DNA of 11,215 nucleotides from Acidobacteriota bacterium (lineage in GTDB: Bacteria; Acidobacteriota; Vicinamibacteria; Vicinamibacterales; SCN-69-37), in NCBI GenBank assembly GCA_021824055.1, contig JAKALV010000091.1, forward strand, positions 1 to 11,215, in the 5' to 3' direction. The notes under the pieces are model-generated. The model was not told the origin of the DNA and ran no database searches. It saw only the letters and a list, made by a program, of their open reading frames with translations. Of the stretch, positions 6,539 through 11,215 are shown in pieces (position 1 is the first letter of the stretch; every line of letters begins with the position of its first letter). The translations under genes and the position numbers were made by a program.

Positions 6539-6906
6539 CACTGTTTGACAGCCAAACGGAGAGCACGACTCAGCGCCACGTCACGCTGACGACGGCGCCG
6601 CCCGCCTTTCGGCCGATCAGTGGTTGAACGCGAACTCTACGAGTTGCCCGGATCGGGGTCATGAACCGATCCTGACGAAAGCCTGACGCCGTTGCGGGTG
6701 CGTTCACGGCGACCGACGCGCGGGCGTCGGCGGATTCGTGTGGAAGACCACCTACGAGCACAATCAGCAGGCGGCCCTATTGACGAGGGCGCCATCCGAA
6801 ATGTACGATCCCGCCGCCAGCGGACACACGCGGTGACTGGAGCGCCGCTGTGACGGTCGGGTTCGCGAAGCGCTGCGAACCAACACACCAAACAGAGGAG
6901 TCGGTC
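6539..6906. other. Non-coding gap of about 370 bases with no convincing gene
   Basis: Frames on both strands are short and rich in Arg/Pro/Ser, typical of non-coding GC-rich DNA. One minus-strand frame ends near 6570 in QPLIGRKAGGAVVSVTWR, which vaguely resembles the last strand of an outer-membrane barrel, but its upstream part shows no structure. Just before the next gene, GGTTCGC (6860-6866) and GCGAACC (6875-6881) can form a 7-bp hairpin in the probable 5' leader. Confidence 0.5.
6895..6900 (+). promoter_or_regulatory. Shine-Dalgarno GAGGAG for the small exported protein
   Basis: GAGGAG sits 6 bases before the ATG at 6907 and decides that start over an upstream in-frame GTG at 6850, which would place a charged stretch before the signal peptide. 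Confidence 0.75.
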
Positions 6907-7275
6907 ATGGCCAGACATCTCGCAATCCTCGTCGTGTTCGTGTTCGCCACCAGCGGCACCACCTTCGCTCAGCGCAGTGGCCCGCTGGTTGACGCGCTCT
7001 CGACGAGGTCTGTGCGGCTGGCCCTGCCGCCGGCGCAGGCCGCCGCGCCGGCGCCGGTCGCCCGGAAGACCTCACATCCGATTCGCAAAGGCTTTCTCAT
7101 CGGGAGCTTGGTCGGCCTCGTCGTGGGGATCGTCAGCGCAAACACGGGCCTAAACGAACCCTGCCCGTCCGGTCGTAGTTGCTCGACCCAAGGCCTGGCG
7201 GTGCTGGCGGTGCCGAGCTTCCTGGTGCTCGGCGCCGCCGTTGGCTCCGTGGTTGGGTGGATGTTCGTCAAGTAG
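6907..7275 (+). CDS. Small exported membrane protein with glycine-zipper helices, hypothetical
   Basis: The 122-residue product has a signal peptide (MARHLAILVVFVFATSGTTFA, cleavage before QR). A short polar/Ala-Pro segment follows (22-60), then two hydrophobic segments at about 62-78 (GFLIGSLVGLVVGIVS) and 96-119 (ending LGAAVGSVVGW). Gly and small residues recur every three to four positions, as in glycine-zipper proteins that pack helices in membranes. The loop between the helices has CPSGRSC (Cys86 and Cys92), able to form a disulfide on the oxidising side. A good ribosome binding site supports it as a real gene. It stands alone, with about 370 empty bases upstream and 180 downstream. No family is recognised. 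Confidence 0.7.
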   Translation: MARHLAILVVFVFATSGTTFAQRSGPLVDALSTRSVRLALPPAQAAAPAPVARKTSHPIRKGFLIGSLVGLVVGIVSANTGLNEPCPSGRSCSTQGLAVLAVPSFLVLGAAVGSVVGWMFVK

Positions 7276-7459
7276 GTTCGTTGATACCGCGGAATACGAC
7301 AGTTCTTGAACTCCACCCAGTGCCGGGGTTCTCCTGCACGATGTTCGTGCCGACGCCCGGACCGATCTGGCCGAGCGGGCAGGACGGGCGCCGCTGACGA
7401 TTGAACACCCATTGGAATCGATAATTGATCATGCATGCAACGTGCTGCAGAATGACGTG

Positions 7460-7663
7460 ATGCTGAAGGACGCGGCCGTGACGCTGAAAATTCCCGCCTC
7501 GCTCAAGAAGCAGCTCAACGCGCGGGCGGCCACAAGCGCCTCAACACGAAAGCGGGCCCGGTTCCTCGGCCGATTCGCGGGAACTCCAGTGCCGACGGAC
7601 GCCGACATTCAGGACGTTCGGGAGAGGCTCTGGGGCAAGCTGACCAGGCTGCGCAATGCCTGA
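7460..7663 (+). CDS. Probable orphan ribbon-helix-helix-type antitoxin, possibly degraded
   Basis: From ATG 7460 the product is 67 residues; a TTG at 7412 would add 16. Residues 5-20 (AAVTLKIPASLKKQLNAR) look like the beta strand and first helix of a MetJ/Arc-type antitoxin, which binds its own promoter and neutralises a toxin. The second helix and its usual G-S motif are not evident; the sequence turns to TSASTRKRARFLGRFAG. The C-terminus TPVPTDADIQDVRERLWGK could be the toxin-binding tail. No Shine-Dalgarno is visible. An ATG overlaps the stop by 8 bases (ATGCCTGA), as in toxin-antitoxin operons, but that frame ends after only eight codons. An internal deletion or frameshift is possible. 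A spurious frame remains an alternative. Confidence 0.4.
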   Translation: MLKDAAVTLKIPASLKKQLNARAATSASTRKRARFLGRFAGTPVPTDADIQDVRERLWGKLTRLRNA

Positions 7664-7704
7664 CTTCGCGTCCGCCAGCTAAACCTGGCCGAGGCAGAAG
7701 ACCG

Positions 7705-7733
7705 TTGGCACGCACCCCGGTCGCGAGTACGCT
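7705..7733 (+). promoter_or_regulatory. Candidate sigma-70-type promoter of the hypE-hypD operon
   Basis: TTGGCA (7705-7710; five of six to TTGACA) and TACGCT (7728-7733; three of six) are separated by 17 bases. Transcription would begin near 7740, giving a leader of roughly 9 bases before the ATG at 7749. No FNR-type palindrome was found. Confidence 0.35.
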
Positions 7734-7748
7734 ATACGCGGTGAGTTA

Positions 7749-8624
7749 ATGCCCGCCGGGCTCGTCTTCAACATCCAACGCTTCTCGCTCCACGACGGCC
7801 CCGGCTTGCGCAGCACCGTCTTCATGAAGGGCTGCCCGCTCAGCTGCGCGTGGTGCCACAACCCCGAAAGCCAGTCGCCCCGCCAGGAATTCATCCGCAT
7901 GATGCAGCACTGCATGCGCTGCGAGCGATGCAGCGAGGAGGAACTCGCCAGCGCGGTGGTCACCGGCCGTACCAAGGAAGATGTCGAGCTCTGCCCCACC
8001 GGCGCGCTGCAGACCGTGGGCGAAATGCGTGAGCCGGAAGAGCTGGTGAAGACGCTGCTCAGCGATCGCATCTTCTTCGACGAGTCCGGCGGCGGCGTGA
8101 CCTTCTCCGGCGGCGAGCCGCTGATGCAAGCCGCGTTCGTCATCGAATGCCTGCGCCTGCTCCGGCAGGAAGGCGTGCATACCGCGCTCGATACGTCGGG
8201 CTTCGCCAAATGGCAGGACCTGCGCGACGCCGCGGCGCACACCAGCCTGGTGCTGTTCGACCTGAAGTTGATGGACGAGGCGCGCCATAAAGCGGCGACG
8301 GGCGTGTCGAACCAGCTCATCCTGCAGAACCTGCAGGCGCTGACGACCATCCACGACAACATCTGGATCCGCGTGCCCGTGATTCCCGAGATGAACGATG
8401 ACGCGGCCAATCTGGACGCGACCGCGGCGTTCCTGCAGTCGTTGCCCGGCATCCGCCACGTGGACCTGCTGCCCTATCACCCGACCGGCGAAGCGAAGTT
8501 TGCCCGCGTCGGCATGGACTATGCTCTGCACGGCACCGTGCCGCCCAGCGCCACGCGACTCGAAACCCTGGCCTCGCACTTTCGCGCCAGGGGCCTGACG
8601 ACGAATATCGGAGGCCACGCATGA
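7749..8624 (+). CDS. hypE: Glycyl-radical enzyme activase, radical SAM (HypE-like)
   Basis: This 291-residue cytoplasmic protein is predicted to cleave S-adenosylmethionine reductively and abstract a hydrogen from the glycyl site of its partner enzyme. The radical-SAM cluster motif is C29-x3-C33-x2-C36 in KGCPLSCAWCHNPES, with the HDGPGLR motif of activases just before (15-21). The insert typical of most glycyl-radical activases is present, but with only four cysteines (Cys55, Cys58, Cys61 and Cys82 in LCPTGAL), enough for one extra 4Fe-4S cluster rather than two. GGGVTFSGGEP (114-124) is the SAM-binding region, and DTSGFAKW and DLKLMD follow as usual. Its stop overlaps the start of the dehydratase gene (ATGA), so the pair is translationally coupled. 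The family call is secure; the specific name rests on the partner. Confidence 0.9.
   Translation: MPAGLVFNIQRFSLHDGPGLRSTVFMKGCPLSCAWCHNPESQSPRQEFIRMMQHCMRCERCSEEELASAVVTGRTKEDVELCPTGALQTVGEMREPEELVKTLLSDRIFFDESGGGVTFSGGEPLMQAAFVIECLRLLRQEGVHTALDTSGFAKWQDLRDAAAHTSLVLFDLKLMDEARHKAATGVSNQLILQNLQALTTIHDNIWIRVPVIPEMNDDAANLDATAAFLQSLPGIRHVDLLPYHPTGEAKFARVGMDYALHGTVPPSATRLETLASHFRARGLTTNIGGHA
8610..8614 (+). promoter_or_regulatory. Shine-Dalgarno GGAGG for hypD inside the end of hypE
   Basis: GGAGG lies 6 bases before the ATG at 8621, within the last codons of the activase. With the ATGA overlap this fixes the start and explains how coupled synthesis can make more enzyme than activase. Confidence 0.8.
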
Positions 8625-11002
8625 CCGTACGCACCGCCCGCATGACCGCCCGCGCCGAACGCCTGCGACGCGACAGCCTCGACGCCGTTCCCTCCATCAG
8701 CAGCGAACGCGCGCGCATCACCACTGAGTTCTACCGCGAGCACCTGGGCCGGCACAGCACGCCGGTCCTTCGCGCCCTGAACTTCCTCCAGATCTGCGAA
8801 CGCAAGATCCTCTGGATGGGCGCCGAAGAGCTCATCGTCGGCGAGCGCGGCCCACAGCCGAAAGCCGTTCCGACGTACCCCGAACTCACCTGTCACAGCG
8901 TCGACGACCTGCGCATCCTGGATTCGCGCCCGAAGACGAGCTACAAGGTCGATGAGGCCGTGATCGCCGAGTACGAGCGCGACATCATTCCCTACTGGCG
9001 CGGCCGGTCGCTGCGCGATCAGATGTTCCTCGAACTCCCGCAGGAGTGGCACGACACCTACGCGGCCGGCTGTTTCACCGAGTTCATGGAACAGCGCGCG
9101 CCCGGCCATACCGTGGCCGACGGCAAGCTGTATCGCAAGGGCATGCTCGACTTCAAAGCCGACATCGCGGCCGTCGAAGCCGCGCTCGATTTCGAGAAGG
9201 ATCCGGAGGCGCTCGACAAGCGCGAAGAGGTGCGGGCCATGTCGATCGCGTGCGATGCCGTGATCCGGTTCGCCGAGCGCCACGCGGAGCTCGCCGAGGC
9301 CGAGGCCGCGCGTGTGAGCGACGACAGCCGCAAGCGGGAGCTGCTGAAGATCCGCGACGTCTGCCGATGGGTGCCGGCGCATGCGCCACGCGACTTCCAC
9401 GAAGCGCTGCAGGCCTACTGGTTCGCTCACCTCGCGGTGATCACGGAGCTCAACGGTTGGGACGCGTTCAGTCCGGGCCATCTCGACCAGCATCTGTGGC
9501 CGTTCTACCAGAAGGGGCTCGCCGACGGCACGCTGACGCGCGAATCGGCGACAGAGCTGCTCGAGTGCTTCTTCCTCAAGTTCAACAACCACACGTCGCC
9601 GCCCAAGGTCGGCGTCACCGCGGCGGAAAGCGGGACCTACACCGACTTCGCCAACATCAACCTCGCGGGGCTGCTCCGCGACGGCAGCGACGGCTCGAAC
9701 GAGCTGACGCACGTCTTGCTCGACATCATCGACGACATGCATCTGCTGCAACCGAGCAGCAACATGCAGGTCTCGCGCAAGACGCCCGACGTCGTGCTGA
9801 AGCACGCGCTGAAGGTGATCCGCAACGGCTACGGATTCCCGTCGCTCTTCAACGCGGACGCGGTGGTGGAAGAACAGCTGCGCCAGGGAAAGACACCCGA
9901 AGACGCGCGTGAAGGCGGGTGTTCGGGCTGCGTGGAAGTGGGCGCCTTCGGCAAGGAAGCCTACATTCTCACCGGCTACTTCAACCTCATGAAGATGCTC
10001 GAGCTCGCGCTGCACGACGGCTACGACGTCGGCACGGGTAAGTACATCGGCGCGCGCACGGGCGACCCGTCCACCTTCACGACCTACGACGACCTGTTCG
10101 CCGCCTTCACGGCGCAGGTCCATCACGTGCTCAACATCAAGGTCCGCGGCAATCAGCTGATCGAGCGGCTGTACGCCACGCGGATGCCGCACACGTTCCT
10201 CTCGGTGATCACCGACGACTGCATCGCGCGCGGCAAGGACTACAATGCCGGCGGCGCGCGCTACAACAACACCTTCATTCAGGCGGTCGGCATCGGCAGC
10301 ATCACCGACAGCCTCTCGGCCCTGAAGGACGTGATCTTCGACAAGGCCGACTTGCCGCTCTCGCGCTTCGTCGAGATCCTCGACGCCGACTTCAACGGCA
10401 ACGAGCAGCTGCGCCAGCGCCTGGTCAACAAGACACCCAAGTACGGGAATGACGATGACCGCGCGGATGCGCTGATGACGGCGACATTCCGCATGTTGTT
10501 CACGGCAATCGACGGGCGGCCGAACGGCAAAGGCGGCGCGTACCGGCTCGAGATGCTGCCGACAACGTGCCACGTTTACTTCGGCGAGGTGTGCCTCGCC
10601 TCCGCGGACGGGCGCCGCGAGGGCCAGCCGGTTTCCGAGGGCATCAGCCCCGTGCAGGGCGCCGATCGCCACGGCCCGACCGCCGTGCTGAAGTCGGCCG
10701 CGAAGATGGACCACATCAAGACCGGCGGCACGCTGCTCAACATGAAGTTCACGCCGAGCCTGCTCGCCGGCGATGCCGGCATCGACAACCTGCACAGCCT
10801 GGTGCGGTCGTACTTCAAGCTCGATGGCCACCACATGCAGTTCAACGTCGTCACCGCCGGGAAGCTCAGTGAAGCCAAGGCCAAGCCGGCCGAGTATCGC
10901 GACCTGATCGTGCGGGTCGCCGGATACAGCGACTACTTCTGCGACCTGTCCGAAGCGCTGCAGGACGAGATCATCCGCCGCACCGAGCACACGGAGTTTT
11001 AG
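8621..11002 (+). CDS. hypD: Glycyl-radical enzyme, probable trans-4-hydroxy-L-proline dehydratase
   Basis: The 793-residue enzyme belongs to the pyruvate formate-lyase/glycerol dehydratase superfamily and is about the length of Clostridioides difficile HypD. It should convert trans-4-hydroxy-L-proline to 1-pyrroline-5-carboxylate by radical dehydration. The glycyl radical site is RVAGYSDYF with Gly768. The thiyl residue is Cys437 and the base Glu439 (GCSGCVE). Residues I recall from the C. difficile active site (F152, H160, D278, S334, F340, C434, E436, Y450, T645, G765) all have identical counterparts here at +3: F155, H163, D281, S337, F343, C437, E439, Y453, T648 and G768. That makes HypD more likely than glycerol, choline or propanediol enzymes. 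No microcompartment targeting extension is seen. ProC, needed to complete the route to proline, is not in the window. Confidence 0.85.
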   Translation: MTVRTARMTARAERLRRDSLDAVPSISSERARITTEFYREHLGRHSTPVLRALNFLQICERKILWMGAEELIVGERGPQPKAVPTYPELTCHSVDDLRILDSRPKTSYKVDEAVIAEYERDIIPYWRGRSLRDQMFLELPQEWHDTYAAGCFTEFMEQRAPGHTVADGKLYRKGMLDFKADIAAVEAALDFEKDPEALDKREEVRAMSIACDAVIRFAERHAELAEAEAARVSDDSRKRELLKIRDVCRWVPAHAPRDFHEALQAYWFAHLAVITELNGWDAFSPGHLDQHLWPFYQKGLADGTLTRESATELLECFFLKFNNHTSPPKVGVTAAESGTYTDFANINLAGLLRDGSDGSNELTHVLLDIIDDMHLLQPSSNMQVSRKTPDVVLKHALKVIRNGYGFPSLFNADAVVEEQLRQGKTPEDAREGGCSGCVEVGAFGKEAYILTGYFNLMKMLELALHDGYDVGTGKYIGARTGDPSTFTTYDDLFAAFTAQVHHVLNIKVRGNQLIERLYATRMPHTFLSVITDDCIARGKDYNAGGARYNNTFIQAVGIGSITDSLSALKDVIFDKADLPLSRFVEILDADFNGNEQLRQRLVNKTPKYGNDDDRADALMTATFRMLFTAIDGRPNGKGGAYRLEMLPTTCHVYFGEVCLASADGRREGQPVSEGISPVQGADRHGPTAVLKSAAKMDHIKTGGTLLNMKFTPSLLAGDAGIDNLHSLVRSYFKLDGHHMQFNVVTAGKLSEAKAKPAEYRDLIVRVAGYSDYFCDLSEALQDEIIRRTEHTEF

Positions 11003-11009
11003 GGCCGAT

Positions 11010-11045
11010 GTACGTAGGGCCGAGCTTCAGCTCGGCCCTACGTAC
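11010..11045. repeat. Perfect 16-bp palindrome (REP-like element / possible terminator) after hypD
   Basis: GTACGTAGGGCCGAGC (11010-11025) and its exact complement (11030-11045) flank the loop TTCA. It begins 8 bases after the hypD stop. A T-run (11056-11060) follows, but 10 bases beyond the stem, so termination is plausible though not classical. The first 8 bases after the stop region (AGGGCCGA, 11001-11008) repeat part of the left arm, as if a truncated second copy. Perfect arms in a spacer suggest a dispersed REP-type repeat. Confidence 0.75.
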
Positions 11046-11076
11046 TACGGACGGATTTTTCGCAGACACTGTAGTG

Positions 11077-11215
11077 ATGAAGACTGCCCTGGCCTGCCCG
11101 GCGTGCGCGTCCGAACTCACGCTCGGCGCCACGGCGGCCGTTTGCCCGAACCGGCACAGCTTCGATCGCGCCCGGAGCGGCTACCTGAATCTGCTGCTGT
11201 CGAACAAGAAGCAGT
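11077..11215 (+). CDS. rlmA: RlmA-type 23S rRNA guanine-N1 methyltransferase (N-terminal part)
   Basis: The first 46 codons are present and the gene runs off the window. The N-terminus matches the zinc-binding domain of RlmA (RrmA), which methylates a guanine in helix 35 of 23S rRNA (G745 in E. coli; G748 for the Gram-positive type). Cys7, Cys10, Cys23 and His27 form the metal site, followed by the family signature HSFDRARSGYLNLLL (27-41). ATG 11077 is preceded by an in-frame GTG at 11074, which would add one residue. No clear Shine-Dalgarno is visible. It is separated from hypD by the palindrome and appears unrelated to it. The methyltransferase domain lies outside the window, so which guanine is modified cannot be judged. 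Confidence 0.85.
   Translation, partial: MKTALACPACASELTLGATAAVCPNRHSFDRARSGYLNLLLSNKKQ

Noticed and set aside
6570..6660. Remnant of an outer-membrane barrel protein on the minus strand
   Set aside because: Only about 18 residues look barrel-like; upstream frames show no matching strands and there is no frameshift path that improves them.
7412..7459. Longer antitoxin-like product starting at TTG 7412
   Set aside because: The added 16 residues do not extend the expected fold and no ribosome binding site precedes the TTG; ATG 7460 leads directly into the RHH-like strand.
6413..7700. Genomic island integrated at the tRNA-Thr gene
   Set aside because: No integrase is present and no second copy of the tRNA 3' end was found downstream. 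The tRNA has its own terminator, and composition does not shift clearly.
8519..10990. An 823-codon open frame on the minus strand opposite hypD
   Set aside because: It is the antisense shadow of a GC-rich gene. The product is a low-complexity run of Val, Glu, Arg and His with no recognisable domain, while the plus strand encodes a complete enzyme.
8621..11002. Choline, glycerol or propanediol glycyl-radical enzyme, possibly of a microcompartment
   Set aside because: Active-site residues fit hydroxyproline dehydratase better, there is no N-terminal targeting extension, and no shell-protein gene is nearby.

Overview
The window is a GC-rich (about 65% by eye) chromosomal stretch with no phage, transposase, plasmid or CRISPR signature. 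Its style points to an Acidobacteriota bacterium, probably of the Vicinamibacteria type. The reasons are a VWFA protein of the family known mostly from acidobacteria, a Pro/Ala-rich lipoprotein beside an NtrC-type two-component pair, and intergenic spaces filled with short-period GC-rich repeats. This taxonomic call is an inference; no ribosomal RNA gene is present to fix it.

Layout. At 1-2141 (+) lies a tightly packed unit: the tail of an NtrC/Fis-type response regulator, a membrane sensor histidine kinase overlapping it by one base, and a Pro-rich lipoprotein 7 bases further on. At 2186-2378 there is an inverted array of 21-bp tandem repeats between convergent genes. At 2393-3220 (-) an exported helical-repeat protein is encoded, divergent from an exported VWFA protein (3357-4286, +), which is followed by an OmpA-type peptidoglycan-binding lipoprotein (4312-4998, +). 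A strong hairpin built from 8-bp repeats separates this from a convergent DUF4214-methyltransferase fusion (5045-6253, -). A tRNA-Thr(CGU) gene with its own terminator occupies 6413-6538. The stretch 6539-7700 is sparsely coding: one small exported membrane protein and one probable orphan ribbon-helix-helix antitoxin.

The most distinctive part is 7749-11002 (+): a glycyl-radical enzyme and its radical-SAM activase, translationally coupled (ATGA overlap). The enzyme has the thiyl Cys437, the base Glu439 and the radical Gly768. Every substrate-site residue I can recall for Clostridioides difficile trans-4-hydroxy-L-proline dehydratase (HypD) is present at a constant +3 offset. The predicted reaction converts trans-4-hydroxy-L-proline to 1-pyrroline-5-carboxylate, which a reductase (ProC, not in this window) would turn into proline. 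This implies an anaerobic or micro-oxic niche and use of hydroxyproline. After a perfect 16-bp palindrome, the window ends in the first 46 codons of an RlmA-type 23S rRNA methyltransferase.

Functionally the left half is about envelope sensing and envelope structure, the middle holds housekeeping tRNA and accessory genes, and the right end is a two-gene anaerobic amino-acid module. I found no clear multi-gene undescribed system. The items most worth checking are the HypDE pair in an unusual host, the 21-bp inverted repeat array, and the DUF4214-methyltransferase fusion with its apparently leaderless TTG start.
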